Part shown: positions 51,606 through 60,366 of the stretch, in pieces
Layout of the letters: the number at the start of each line of letters is the position of its first letter
Position numbering within the stretch: position 1 is the stretch's first letter
Virus record (IMG/VR): IMGVR_UViG_3300044612_003672
Location: 1-64,000 of that record
Length of the DNA: 64,000 nucleotides
Source of the DNA: a virus
Strand: one strand, 5' to 3'
The notes under the pieces: generated by a model
What the model was told of the DNA's origin: nothing
The model's database searches: none
Seen by the model: the letters and a program-made list of their open reading frames with translations, nothing else
Position numbers and translations under genes: made by a program

Positions 51606-52349
51606 ATGGAAAAACCTAAATGGACGATAGGAACTGTGAATTGGAAATCAATTGAATTCATTGAATATCAATTGAAATATTTTCATGAATACAATCAAGA
51701 CTTTGAATTTATAGTTTGTGATAATGAAAGCAATGTTGAAACTCCTAAATTCAAAGATCTCAAAGAGAAATATCCAAAATTAAAATTGGTGAATTCGCAA
51801 TCGAGGAATTGTGCATGGAGCGCACACGGAATTGGTCTCAATCAATGCATGAAAATCGCAGAAGGAAAATACATCTTGTTAATGGACCCAGACTTTTTCT
51901 GGATGAAGAAAGATATTCTTTCATTTTTTGAAAATTATTTCAAAATGGGATATCACGCTATTGGAACAGAATATGCCGGAACTGACTTTCCAATGCCTTG
52001 GGGAGCAGCTTATATTACTGATGAAATTAATGATTTAGATTTAATCGTAAAAACATCTATTTGTGAAAAATGTAACATTTTGGTTTATGATAAAATGTAT
52101 GACACCGGATGGCAACTCAGAATACGATTAAGCAATAAACCACATCATGCATTCAAACAAGTTTTGAATCAAATTCCAAATCTAGGAAGATACAACACTA
52201 ATTGGTCGCAAACATATATTCATGATAACAAAGCTATAGCTCACCATTTCAAAAGCGGGAGTCAAATAGAAAAAACATATAATGAACAACAAGTTAAAGA
52301 AATAAGAGAAAAATATACAGATTGGATGTGGAATCAATTATATGATTAA
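51606..52349 (+). CDS. tandem glycosyltransferase paralogue 1 of 5
   Basis: 247 residues, GT2-like. WTIGTVNWKSIEFIEYQLKY opens the fold; FEFIVCDNES is the second strand; LLMDPDFFWMKKDIL has the metal-binding D94-P-D96. A Cys pair (CEKC) and DTGWQLRIRL lie in the acceptor half. The first ~70 bases after the start are identical to paralogue 2, a sign of recent duplication. Likely adds a sugar to a shared glycan. Confidence 0.8.
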   Translation: MEKPKWTIGTVNWKSIEFIEYQLKYFHEYNQDFEFIVCDNESNVETPKFKDLKEKYPKLKLVNSQSRNCAWSAHGIGLNQCMKIAEGKYILLMDPDFFWMKKDILSFFENYFKMGYHAIGTEYAGTDFPMPWGAAYITDEINDLDLIVKTSICEKCNILVYDKMYDTGWQLRIRLSNKPHHAFKQVLNQIPNLGRYNTNWSQTYIHDNKAIAHHFKSGSQIEKTYNEQQVKEIREKYTDWMWNQLYD

Positions 52350-52378
52350 TTTTAATTTATATTTTACTAAATTAGTTC

Positions 52379-53125
52379 ATGTCGAACAAATGGACGATAG
52401 GAACTGTGAATTGGAAATCAATTGAATTCATTGAATATCAATTGAAATATTTTCATGAATTTTCTGATGACTTTGAATTCATAGTTTGCGATAATGAAAG
52501 TAGTGTTGAAACTCCTAAATTCAAAGATCTTAAAGAGAAACATCCAAAATTAAAATTGATAAATCAACATTGGAAAAGTGATTCATGGGCCGCACACGGA
52601 ATTGGTCTCAATCAATGCATGAAAATCGCAGAAGGAAAATACATCTTGTTAATGGACCCAGACTTTTTCTGGATAAAGAAAGATATACTTTCATTTTTTG
52701 AACACTATTTCGATCAAGGCTACCATGCAATTGGAGCAAATTACATGCATATGAGAACAAGTTTTCCAATGATTTGGGCAGGAGCTTATATCACTGATGA
52801 AATTAGAGATTTAGATTTGATGACAAGAAATCCTCGATGCGAATCTTGCAAAAATTGTATTTATGATAGAGATTACGATACTGGTTGGCAAATCAAGATA
52901 AGACTTGGTAATAAACCTCACTATTCATTTGAACAAATTCAAAACCAAGTTCCAAATTTCGGCAAATATAATAATAGAGACTCAGAAACATATGTTTATG
53001 ATACAAAAGTTATAGCTCACCACTTAAAAAGTGGAAGTCAAATAGAGGAAGATTATACCCAAGAAAAAATCAAAGAAATAAGAGAAAGATACACAGAATG
53101 GATGTGGAGTCAATTATACGATTGA
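52379..53125 (+). CDS. tandem glycosyltransferase paralogue 2 of 5
   Basis: 248 residues. Same layout as its neighbours with an intact DPDFFW site, CESCKNC and DTGWQIKIRL. The segment after the first strand differs (HWKSDSWAAHG). CTAAATTAG lies just before the ATG, a degraded late box. Confidence 0.8.
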   Translation: MSNKWTIGTVNWKSIEFIEYQLKYFHEFSDDFEFIVCDNESSVETPKFKDLKEKHPKLKLINQHWKSDSWAAHGIGLNQCMKIAEGKYILLMDPDFFWIKKDILSFFEHYFDQGYHAIGANYMHMRTSFPMIWAGAYITDEIRDLDLMTRNPRCESCKNCIYDRDYDTGWQIKIRLGNKPHYSFEQIQNQVPNFGKYNNRDSETYVYDTKVIAHHLKSGSQIEEDYTQEKIKEIRERYTEWMWSQLYD

Positions 53126-53171
53126 TTTTAATTTTCACTGCAATAAATGTCGAAAACAAGATTGAGGATTT

Positions 53172-53918
53172 ATGGATAAATTAAAATGGACGGTAGGAAT
53201 AGTAAACTCAGATTCTTTAGAATTTATTGAACATCAATTGAAATATTTTCACGAATTTTGTAGTGATTTTGAGTTTATTGTTTATGATAAAGATAACATT
53301 AAAAAAAATACTTTTTTAGATGATCTTAGCAAAAAATATAAAAACACAAGAATAATTCAGACTCCTAGTTTATCACATGGAATGCATTCTTATGGACTTG
53401 GATTGAACGCTTGTGTTCAAATGGCTAAAGGAAAATATATCTTGTTAATGAACCCAGACTTTTTCTGGATGAAGAAAGATATACTTTCATTTTTTGAACA
53501 TTATTTCGATCAAGGATATCATGCAATAGGAACAGAATATTGGAGTCATTCTTTTCCAATGCCTTGGGGAGCCTCTTACATCACAGATGAGATTAGAGAT
53601 TTAGATCTAAGAGCAAAAGCCCATCCTTGCGATAAATGTCACACTTGGGCCTCTGATCGTGATCACGATACTGGTTTTCAAATAAAAATAAGACTAAAAA
53701 ATAAACCATTCTTTTTCTTCAGATCTTCTAAAAATAATCAAATTCCTGATTTGGGAAAATCAAACACCATATACGCACAAACATTCGTCTATGACGAAAA
53801 AAACATTGCACATAATTTGAATGGTGGTTGCCAACAAAAAGAAGGACAAAATAAAGATGAACTGATTGCGATTAAAAAGAAGTACGCAGAATGGATGTGG
53901 AGTCAATTATATGATTAA
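53172..53918 (+). CDS. tandem glycosyltransferase paralogue 3 of 5, DxD changed to NPD
   Basis: 248 residues. The metal site reads LLMNPDFFWMKKDIL: the first Asp is Asn. CDKCHTW, DTGFQIKIRL. Closest to paralogue 5, which has the same change. It may be inactive, use the second Asp only, or have changed donor. GAGG precedes the ATG. Confidence 0.8.
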   Translation: MDKLKWTVGIVNSDSLEFIEHQLKYFHEFCSDFEFIVYDKDNIKKNTFLDDLSKKYKNTRIIQTPSLSHGMHSYGLGLNACVQMAKGKYILLMNPDFFWMKKDILSFFEHYFDQGYHAIGTEYWSHSFPMPWGASYITDEIRDLDLRAKAHPCDKCHTWASDRDHDTGFQIKIRLKNKPFFFFRSSKNNQIPDLGKSNTIYAQTFVYDEKNIAHNLNGGCQQKEGQNKDELIAIKKKYAEWMWSQLYD

Positions 53919-53947
53919 TTTTAATTTATATTTTACTAAATTAATTT

Positions 53948-54700
53948 ATGTCGAAAAAATGGACAATAGCTTTAGTTAACTGGAATTCTTTTGAATTCAT
54001 TGAATATCATGCTAAATTTTTCCATTCATTTTGTGATGATTTTGAGTTTTTAGTTTGTGATAATACAAGTCCTTATCAGTCAGAAGAATTAGATGCTATT
54101 GCTGAAAAGTATGAAAAAGTAAAAATTATTTATCCTGATGGTAAAAACTTATCTCACGGAGGTGGAATCAATAATTGTTTAGGTGAGGCATCAGGTAAAT
54201 ATATTTTGATTATGGACCCAGATTTTTTCTGGATGAAGAAGTCTATCTTAAAAATTTTTGAACATTATTTTGATCAGGGTTATCATGCGATTGGAACGGA
54301 ATTTTGGGATCATCCATTTCCGATGCCTTGGGGAGCAGCATACTACACTGATGAAATTCGTGATTTAGATTGTACTGCCAGAGTTGAAAAATATTGTGAT
54401 AAATGTAATAACAAGATTTTGGACAAGTGGTCTGATACTGGCTGGGAGATAAGAGTTAGGTTGCATAATCAGCCTCATTTTGGTTTTAGAAGAGTTATGT
54501 CTACATGTGTTCCTTATATGGGAAATCATTTTTATGCATTTAGGCCGATCAGCTTTGTATATGATGGTAATTTTATTGCTCATCATTTGATGAGGGGAGA
54601 ATACAAGGACACAGATTGGCATAAGGATTTTGTTAATGATGAGATGATTTCTGCGAGAAAAAATTACATTGAATATTTCTGGAACAATTTACAAGATTGA
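53948..54700 (+). CDS. tandem glycosyltransferase paralogue 4 of 5
   Basis: 250 residues, the most divergent copy. LIMDPDFFWMKKSIL keeps the DxD; CDKCNNK and DTGWEIRVRL follow. The intergenic segment before it nearly repeats that before paralogue 2 (ATTTTAATTTATATTTTACT). Confidence 0.8.
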   Translation: MSKKWTIALVNWNSFEFIEYHAKFFHSFCDDFEFLVCDNTSPYQSEELDAIAEKYEKVKIIYPDGKNLSHGGGINNCLGEASGKYILIMDPDFFWMKKSILKIFEHYFDQGYHAIGTEFWDHPFPMPWGAAYYTDEIRDLDCTARVEKYCDKCNNKILDKWSDTGWEIRVRLHNQPHFGFRRVMSTCVPYMGNHFYAFRPISFVYDGNFIAHHLMRGEYKDTDWHKDFVNDEMISARKNYIEYFWNNLQD

Positions 54701-54706
54701 GGATTT

Positions 54707-55453
54707 ATGGCTAGGTTAAAATGGACGATAGGCACGACAAATTGGGATTCTTTGGAATTCATACAATATCATGCAAAATTTTTCCATGAATTTTGTAGTG
54801 ATTTTGAATTTATTGTTTATGACAACGAGAACATTCAAGGAACTGCTTCTTTCGATGATATTCGCAAAAAATATAATAACACAAAAATATTTCAGACTCC
54901 TAGTGTATCGCCGGGATGTCATGGACATGGTTTGGGATTGAATGCATGTGTTCAAATGGCTAAAGGCAAATACATCTTGCTAATGAACCCAGACTTTTTT
55001 TGGATGAAGAAAGATATATTGTCATTTTTTGAAAGTTATTTCAAGATGGGATATCATGCTATTGGCACAGAGTATTGGGGGAATACTTTCCCGATGCCTT
55101 GGGGTGCAGCTTATATTACTGATGAAATTAAAGATTTAGATTTGAGGGCTAAATCACATCCTTGCGATAAATGTAACAATTGGGTTTATGATCGTGATTA
55201 TGACACTGGTTTTCAATTAAGAATAAGACTGAAGAATAAGCCATTCTTTTTCTTTAGAGAGTCTCAAAAAAGTTCAATTCCTGATTTGGGAAAATTAAAT
55301 GACATGTATTCGCAAACATTTGTGTATGATGGGCGTAACATTGCACATCATTTGAAGGGAGGTAGTCAACCAAAAGAAGGCCAGAATAGAGATGAACTGA
55401 TTGCGATTAAAAAGAAGTACGCAGAATGGATGTGGAGTCAATTATATGATTGA
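54707..55453 (+). CDS. tandem glycosyltransferase paralogue 5 of 5, DxD changed to NPD
   Basis: 248 residues. LLMNPDFFWMKKDIL again has Asn for the first Asp. GHGLGLNACVQMAKGKYI and the C terminus KKKYAEWMWSQLYD match paralogue 3. Only six bases separate it from paralogue 4. Confidence 0.8.
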   Translation: MARLKWTIGTTNWDSLEFIQYHAKFFHEFCSDFEFIVYDNENIQGTASFDDIRKKYNNTKIFQTPSVSPGCHGHGLGLNACVQMAKGKYILLMNPDFFWMKKDILSFFESYFKMGYHAIGTEYWGNTFPMPWGAAYITDEIKDLDLRAKSHPCDKCNNWVYDRDYDTGFQLRIRLKNKPFFFFRESQKSSIPDLGKLNDMYSQTFVYDGRNIAHHLKGGSQPKEGQNRDELIAIKKKYAEWMWSQLYD

Positions 55454-55508
55454 AAAAATAAACAAAATCTTGAAATCAAATCCATTCTAATTGAAGCTCA
55501 TCAATTAT

Positions 55509-56585
55509 TTATACCGAAATTTCAGGATCATTTTGGACAATGTTTGGCTGATTAATTTGATTCCTACTATTCTTTGTTCTAAGCCAATCATTAGGAAGTC
55601 CAAGACTTATTCCATATTCCTCTTCACCTTCGTATTTTCTAGCTGCCAACGGATGTCCAGAATAGGCATGTTTTCTTGTGCTCAACCATCTATTTAATAA
55701 TGTTCTATTTGGAGGATAATTACCATTAACTTTGTAATAGTTGGCAAGTTCCTCAATTTTTTGATTATTTTTTTCTTGTAATTTTTCAGTAGTAATTTGT
55801 AGTTTGAGCCAATCATTCGGAAGACCAAGACTTATTCCATATTGCTCTTCTCCTTCATACTTGTTTAATTTTCCTCTTCCTGCATATGTTTGTCTTTTTG
55901 CTTTAATCCAATTATGCAATTTTTCTTCTTCTTTTAATTTGGCAAAAGGGTATCTTTTCCATTTTGTATAAAATTCCGCAAGTTCTTCTACTTTTTTGAA
56001 ATTTTGATTTTTTCTTAATTTGTCAAGTTCTACTGACAAATCTGGATTTATTGGTATCGATTCATCATTAAAAACTTTTTCTCTTTGGTCTCTAACTTTT
56101 TCTGGAACTAAAGGATTTGCGTAATTTTCTTGGAATCCCTCTGACTTAATGAATTCTTTTATGATATTTTCCATATTGTTAATTTCCCAATAAGGAATCA
56201 CAAGAAGAGGAATATTGTTTTCCTTGCAAAAATCATATTTTATTTTGTCTCTTAAAACACTTCCTTTGAAATGTGTAATTTCTCTGTGCCAATGTTTGGT
56301 AAATTTATAATGTTGCGCTCCATGAAATTCAACAACATATCTTCTGTTGTTTTCCTCAACTAAAAATGAAGCATCAAATCTCAAACATTTTTTATTGACA
56401 CATTTATCAAACTGATATTGAACATCATGAGATCCAAATAATCTTTTAAGTATTTCGCCAAGTAAAACTTCACCCTTCGATATTGACGGAACTATTGATT
56501 TATTTTGTCTTATGATTGGAGAAATAGTTGCAGTGCCATCTACAAATTCTGATTCTTCTCGATATAACCAAAGTTTGAAATTCAT
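55509..56585 (-). CDS. leader-bearing PD-(D/E)XK nuclease with HA-like repeats
   Basis: 358 residues. Leader MNFKLWLYREESEF. Nuclease domain at about 40-150: SKGEVLLGEILKRLFG, LRFDASFLVEEN, YVVEFHGAQHY and LRDKIKYDFCKENNIPLLVI, the D...E-x-H/K pattern of Vsr/DUF2726-like restriction folds. Two C-terminal ~65-residue repeats follow, each ending KYEGEE-x-YGISLGLPNDWL, like helicase-associated DNA-binding domains. It may cut host or rival DNA after injection. The TTG before the ATG is ignored. Confidence 0.7.
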   Translation of the reverse strand: MNFKLWLYREESEFVDGTATISPIIRQNKSIVPSISKGEVLLGEILKRLFGSHDVQYQFDKCVNKKCLRFDASFLVEENNRRYVVEFHGAQHYKFTKHWHREITHFKGSVLRDKIKYDFCKENNIPLLVIPYWEINNMENIIKEFIKSEGFQENYANPLVPEKVRDQREKVFNDESIPINPDLSVELDKLRKNQNFKKVEELAEFYTKWKRYPFAKLKEEEKLHNWIKAKRQTYAGRGKLNKYEGEEQYGISLGLPNDWLKLQITTEKLQEKNNQKIEELANYYKVNGNYPPNRTLLNRWLSTRKHAYSGHPLAARKYEGEEEYGISLGLPNDWLRTKNSRNQINQPNIVQNDPEISV

Positions 56586-56703
56586 CAATTATTTATGAAG
56601 AAATAATCGGATTTATGACAATAAAGAATAAATTATTTGCGGTTCTTCTTCATAAATCTTCCAACATTTGGAAGAATCAGGAAAACTTACCGGATATCCC
56701 ATC
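56580..56703. repeat. 124-bp direct repeat, copy 1
   Basis: Nearly identical to 57841-57964. It contains the start of the nuclease gene, its ATAAATAATT box and, on the minus strand, a C-terminal gene fragment (GYPVSFPDSSKCWKIYEEEP), a pseudogene remnant of the gene at 57874-58068. Confidence 0.8.
56587..56596 (-). promoter_or_regulatory. late-promoter-like box ATAAATAATT
   Basis: TTCATAAATAATTG directly before the ATG of the nuclease gene; repeated at 57848-57857. Confidence 0.55.
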
Positions 56704-56745
56704 ATCTTGAAATCAAATCCATTTTAATTGAAGCTCATCAATTAT

Positions 56746-57846
56746 TTATGAAGAAATTTCAGGATCATTTTGGACAATGTTTGGCTGATTAATTTGATTC
56801 ATACTATTCTTTGTTCTAATCCACTTTGTTCTAAGCCAATCATTAGGAAGTCCAAGACTTATTCCATATTCCTTTTCACCTTCGTATTTTGCAACAGCAC
56901 CTCTTCCCTGATATGCTTGTCTTTTGCTACTAAGCCAATTTTTTAATTGTTTTTCTGATTCTATTTTGCTTCTTTCGCTGGGATATTTTCCATTATCCCT
57001 GTAAAATGCAGCAAGTTTTCTTATTCTATCGTAATGTTCTTCTTTTGTAGTAATAATTTGTGGTTTAAGCCAATCATTCGGAAGCCCAAGACTTATTCCA
57101 TATTCCTCTTCACCTTCGTATTTTGCATATTTCCCTCTTCCCAGATATATTTGCCTTTTGTCAGCAAGCCATCTTCCTAATTGATTTTCTGATTCTATCT
57201 TGCTCCCAATACTGGGATATTTTCCACTATCTCTGTAAAATGAAGCAATTTCTTGTATTTTTTGATTATTTTTTTCTTGTAATTTTAATTTTTCATTAGT
57301 AATTTGTAGTTCGAGCCAATCATTAGGAAGTCCAAGACTTATTCCATATTCTTTTTCTCCTTCATATTTTCCAACAGCACTTCTTCCCTGATATGCTTGC
57401 CTTTTGCCATTAAGCCAAATTCCTAATTGTTTTTCTGATTCTATTTTGCTAAATTGTCTGGGATATTTTCCATTATCCTTGTAAAATACAGCAAGTTGTC
57501 TTATTTTTTGATTATTTTTTTCTTGTAATTTTTCTTCACTAAATTGTGGTTTAACCCAATCATTAGGAAGTCCAAGACTTATCCCATATTGCTCTTCACC
57601 TTCGTATTTTGCAGCACCAGACCCTCTTCCCAGATATGCTTGTCTTCTTTTATTAAGCCATCTTCCTAATTGTTTTTCTGATTCTATTTTGCTTACAGTG
57701 CTGGGATATTTTCCATTATCCTTGTAAAATACAGCAAGTTGTCTTATTTTTTGATTATTTTTTTCTTTATTTATGGTTGGATAAATAGTTGCAGTGCCAT
57801 CTGCAAATTCTGATTCTTCTCGATATAACCAAAGTTTGAAATTCAT
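56746..57846 (-). CDS. leader-bearing protein of five HA-like repeats
   Basis: 366 residues. Leader almost the same as the nuclease (MNFKLWLYREESEF), then five ~65-residue repeats: NNQKIRQLAVFYKDNGKYPS, ESEKQLGRWLNKRRQAYLG, KYEGEEQYGISLGLPNDW. There is no nuclease domain. Both proteins end NQINQPNIVQNDPEIS. The repeats resemble helicase-associated domains, which bind DNA. It looks like a duplicate in which the nuclease was replaced by more repeats. Confidence 0.7.
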   Translation of the reverse strand: MNFKLWLYREESEFADGTATIYPTINKEKNNQKIRQLAVFYKDNGKYPSTVSKIESEKQLGRWLNKRRQAYLGRGSGAAKYEGEEQYGISLGLPNDWVKPQFSEEKLQEKNNQKIRQLAVFYKDNGKYPRQFSKIESEKQLGIWLNGKRQAYQGRSAVGKYEGEKEYGISLGLPNDWLELQITNEKLKLQEKNNQKIQEIASFYRDSGKYPSIGSKIESENQLGRWLADKRQIYLGRGKYAKYEGEEEYGISLGLPNDWLKPQIITTKEEHYDRIRKLAAFYRDNGKYPSERSKIESEKQLKNWLSSKRQAYQGRGAVAKYEGEKEYGISLGLPNDWLRTKWIRTKNSMNQINQPNIVQNDPEISS

Positions 57847-57964
57847 CAATTATTTATGAAGAAATAATCGGATTTATGACAATAAAAAATAAATTATTTG
57901 CGGTTCTTCTTCATAAATCTTCCAACATTTGGAAGAATCAGGAAAACTTACCGGATATCCCATC
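57841..57964. repeat. 124-bp direct repeat, copy 2
   Basis: Partner of 56580-56703. Together with a matching ~55-base block at the 3' ends (55470 and 56708) it shows tandem duplication of the whole cassette. Confidence 0.8.
57848..57857 (-). promoter_or_regulatory. late-promoter-like box ATAAATAATT
   Basis: TTCATAAATAATTG before the ATG of the five-repeat protein. Confidence 0.55.
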
Positions 57965-58068
57965 TTCCATTCTAAACTAATTCCAAGCTCATTTTTGCCA
58001 AAAGCACAATGTGTCATATTCTTGTTCCAACATTTTTCTTTGCTGGTGTGATAAATGTTTCTTGTCAT
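57874..58068 (-). CDS. small Cys/Trp-containing protein, last of the leftward operon
   Basis: 64 residues (MTRNIYHTSKEKCWNKNMTH...). The ATG follows the previous stop after one base (TAACATG). The C-terminal 30 residues are duplicated as a remnant at 56.6 kb. Composition resembles the Trp/Ser-rich peptides upstream, but less extreme. Confidence 0.5.
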   Translation of the reverse strand: MTRNIYHTSKEKCWNKNMTHCAFGKNELGISLEWKMGYPVSFPDSSKCWKIYEEEPQIIYFLLS

Positions 58069-58069
58069 G

Positions 58070-58267
58070 TTAAATATCAATTTTTTTCCAATTAAAAGAA
58101 AATGCGTGACTCTTAGACCAGTTGAACGAACAAGGTCTAAATACAAACCAAGAACAGTACCAAGACATTCTCCATGAATTGGATTTACTGGCTATTCTTG
58201 AACTAGATTCCGACCTGCCAGAAGACCAACAGTAATTTTCTGATATGCTTTTAATGAACATGTTCAT
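58070..58267 (-). CDS. Trp/Ser-rich small protein
   Basis: 65 residues, six Trp and many Ser, basic: YCWSSGRSESSSRIAS, SNSWRMSWYCSWFVF. Start ATG comes one base after the previous stop (TAAAATG). Probable member of the same peptide family. Confidence 0.5.
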   Translation of the reverse strand: MNMFIKSISENYCWSSGRSESSSRIASKSNSWRMSWYCSWFVFRPCSFNWSKSHAFSFNWKKIDI

Positions 58268-58268
58268 T

Positions 58269-58463
58269 TTACTTCCCATCTAAAAAACTAATTTTAGAAA
58301 TGTTGCTCCAGTTAACAGATCTTTTTGCATTGAATACATTTGATTCATAAAAATGCAAAATACCATGATCAGATCGACACAATGTGTCAAAACTAAATCT
58401 AGCAAAAGATATAAATCCCGTGAAACAAAAACATGAAGACAAATTATTTTTCTTGAAAATCAT
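58269..58463 (-). CDS. small protein, MIFKKN type
   Basis: 64 residues starting MIFKKNNLSSCFCFTGF. It shares the MI-[LF]-[KR]-x-N opening with the Trp/Ser-rich peptides but has only one Trp. Its ATG overlaps the stop of the preceding gene (ATGA), implying coupled translation. Confidence 0.5.
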   Translation of the reverse strand: MIFKKNNLSSCFCFTGFISFARFSFDTLCRSDHGILHFYESNVFNAKRSVNWSNISKISFLDGK

Positions 58464-58690
58464 GATTCAACCACTCTTCCAGAATCTTGAAAAGGGATTT
58501 TAATCATCCATTCACAACCATTTGCTTCAAGATTTACCACATGAGCAACAATTTCCAATCCAGTTTGATAATGATTACTATCAGAATATCTTAAAGTTTC
58601 TTCAGCTTTTGCAAGAGCCTCATGTCTATTATTCGCAACCACATCAATCGTGTGTGTTTGCGTTGATGTAATCTTTACAGTGTAATTCAT
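58460..58690 (-). CDS. conserved small hypothetical protein
   Basis: 76 residues. MNYTVKITSTQTHTIDVVAN then HEALAKAEETL looks like a small beta-alpha-beta domain found in phages. GGAGGA is seven bases before the ATG. The ATG overlaps the stop of the Trp/Ser-rich gene upstream, supporting that both are translated. Confidence 0.65.
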   Translation of the reverse strand: MNYTVKITSTQTHTIDVVANNRHEALAKAEETLRYSDSNHYQTGLEIVAHVVNLEANGCEWMIKIPFQDSGRVVES

Positions 58691-58857
58691 ATGCTTTTCC
58701 TCCAAGACTTAGACCAAGCCCAAGCCCTAGACCTAGACCACGACCACGACCACGACATGGATTTAGACCAAGACTTAGACTTAAAACCAGAACCAGAACC
58801 AGAGTAAAACAAAGACCAACATTCAATCTGCGAAAAACTATTTGTTCTAAGAATCAT
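58687..58857 (-). CDS. Trp/Ser-rich small protein
   Basis: 56 residues, eight Trp. Starts MILRTNSFSQIECWSLFY and ends in alternating W-S/W-A dipeptides (SMSWSWSWSRSRAWAWSKSW). Both ends overlap neighbours by four bases (ATGA), strong evidence for translation. No homologue recognised. The alternating pattern suggests a membrane-active or surface-sticking peptide; that is inference. Confidence 0.6.
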   Translation of the reverse strand: MILRTNSFSQIECWSLFYSGSGSGFKSKSWSKSMSWSWSWSRSRAWAWSKSWRKSI

Positions 58858-58976
58858 ATATTTTTACTCCAAGACTTAGAAAAAGCCCAAGCCCTAGACC
58901 ACGACCAATACTTAGTCCAACGCTGAAGAACAGACCAGCATTTAGATGACCTGTTGCGATTGTGTTTGAATATCAC
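58854..58976 (-). CDS. Trp/Ser-rich small protein, GTG start
   Basis: 40 residues, six Trp: MIFKHNRNRSSKCWSVLQRW then TKYWSWSRAWAFSKSW. GTG overlaps the stop of the upstream gene (GTGA) and its own stop overlaps the next ATG. Shares RAWA(W/F)SKSW with the next protein. Confidence 0.5.
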   Translation of the reverse strand: MIFKHNRNRSSKCWSVLQRWTKYWSWSRAWAFSKSWSKNI

Positions 58977-59137
58977 AAATCACCATTAAACAAAGTCATG
59001 CAATCTTCTGAAGAATTAACTATATTCTGCGACCAACAAAAAGATTCCCCAAAAGACCAAGAATTATTCCACCAAGACCAAGACCCCCATCTGTTGTCGG
59101 CAAAAGTCCTGCAACAACATTCTCCTGTCCTGAACAT
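58973..59137 (-). CDS. Trp/Ser/Cys-rich small protein
   Basis: 54 residues, six Trp: MFRTGECCCRTFADNRWGSW then SWWNNSWSFGESFCWS. It begins three bases after the previous stop (TGATTTATG). Unrecognised; same composition as its downstream neighbours. Confidence 0.5.
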   Translation of the reverse strand: MFRTGECCCRTFADNRWGSWSWWNNSWSFGESFCWSQNIVNSSEDCMTLFNGDL

Positions 59138-59140
59138 AAA

Positions 59141-59527
59141 TCACCACCAACTACTATAAAAAACATAAAGTCCATCACCTATTGCTCTTCTAGCCTGATA
59201 AATGAAATCAATATCATTCCTGATCGATTCATCATCAGGATGATTGTCTCCAAAGAAAAATCCTTCCGTATGAGGAAGATTTCCCAATCTAACATCTTTT
59301 TCCAAATCTTCTAAATCTTCTAATTTAAGAGAAACATAATCACAATTGAAATCTCCTGTACCACCTTTTCTAAAGAATAGATTTCTCATCCACCCATGAA
59401 GATCATGATGCTTACGCCAGTAAAATAATTGATTCTTATCGAGCCCTTCCACAAAAATCGGATTAATGTCTTTCATTTCAATAAAATCTTCTTTTTTAAT
59501 TGAATAAACAAACATATCAAGTCCCAT
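59141..59527 (-). CDS. conserved hypothetical protein (MGLDMFVY family)
   Basis: 128 residues. MGLDMFVYSIKKED, QLFYWRKHHDLHGWMRNLF and a C-terminal DGLYVFYSSWW match a small family common in phages and bacteria, uncharacterised. Overlaps the upstream stop by one base (TAATG). Confidence 0.7.
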   Translation of the reverse strand: MGLDMFVYSIKKEDFIEMKDINPIFVEGLDKNQLFYWRKHHDLHGWMRNLFFRKGGTGDFNCDYVSLKLEDLEDLEKDVRLGNLPHTEGFFFGDNHPDDESIRNDIDFIYQARRAIGDGLYVFYSSWW

Positions 59528-60174
59528 TATCCACTACCTTTCAAAATCAACTTGGCTTCAGACATATCTAAAAAACAATCATAACCCTCTACCAAAGCAC
59601 AATACTTACCCTGCCTAGAATTGTACTCCCTACGATAATCAATACCTCTCTCTAAATCCATAACAAAAAATTTACCACAACGAATTGCAAAACCCAACAC
59701 AATAGCCTTAGCATCTAACAATTTACCCAACTTATCATGACGAAAATGTATCCTCCCCAAATCAACCCAATATGTCCCCCAATCTACCATCAACTCAACA
59801 GGCCTATCTCCATACCTGAAATCAGTCAAATTACTAATCTTGCCTGAAGGCAAAAATTCCCGATCACTATCAGAACCAGATAAATCCAAACCAAATAAAT
59901 CACCAACAACATCCTCAATCAACCAACCAAGAACAAGATCAGAACCATACTCCAATACCGACCTCTTATCACGATGACTTATATCCAACATCCGATTAAC
60001 ATATGATAACTCAATCTCGTTCAAACTATTAGTCAAAATACCCTTAAATAACTTAAACTTGTCAAGATTAGTACCAGAAAAAACAAGACCACGATATCTG
60101 ACCAGATAATCCAAAAGATCTAATCCCTCTGAAACACAAAAATCACGAAGCAAATTCAACTTCTCGCCTATCAT
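59527..60174 (-). CDS. hypothetical protein
   Basis: 215 residues, mixed alpha/beta, unrecognised; contains KAIVLGFAIRCGKFFVMDLE. GGAG lies about seven bases before ATG 60174; a TTG two codons earlier is worse placed. Confidence 0.6.
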   Translation of the reverse strand: MIGEKLNLLRDFCVSEGLDLLDYLVRYRGLVFSGTNLDKFKLFKGILTNSLNEIELSYVNRMLDISHRDKRSVLEYGSDLVLGWLIEDVVGDLFGLDLSGSDSDREFLPSGKISNLTDFRYGDRPVELMVDWGTYWVDLGRIHFRHDKLGKLLDAKAIVLGFAIRCGKFFVMDLERGIDYRREYNSRQGKYCALVEGYDCFLDMSEAKLILKGSG

Positions 60175-60186
60175 GATCAAACTCCA

Positions 60187-60366
60187 TTAAAATTCGCCTG
60201 ACCAAAACATAGACCAACTCCAAGGCGTAGACCTATATAATTGCTTTCCACGAATCCACCATGTCGAACGAACACGCCTGTATCCCTCGATAGTGCGCCA
60301 ATTGGACATCATTGTCGATCTAGACCATTCTCTGGATTTATTATGCGTATTTGCCCTAAGAATCAT
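60187..60366 (-). CDS. Trp/Ser/Arg-rich small protein
   Basis: 59 residues, seven Trp, strongly basic: MILRANTHNKSREWSRSTMM, later RVRSTWWIRGKQ and PWSWSMFWSGEF. The first five codons match the 58.86 kb gene (MILR-x-N). It overlaps the upstream acetyltransferase by 11 bases. Confidence 0.55.
   Translation of the reverse strand: MILRANTHNKSREWSRSTMMSNWRTIEGYRRVRSTWWIRGKQLYRSTPWSWSMFWSGEF

Noticed and set aside
58700-58960. Non-coding simple-sequence (AGACCA/CCAAGA) repeat tract
   Set aside because: On the minus strand it translates as W-S-rich peptides whose starts and stops overlap real genes, so coding is the better explanation.
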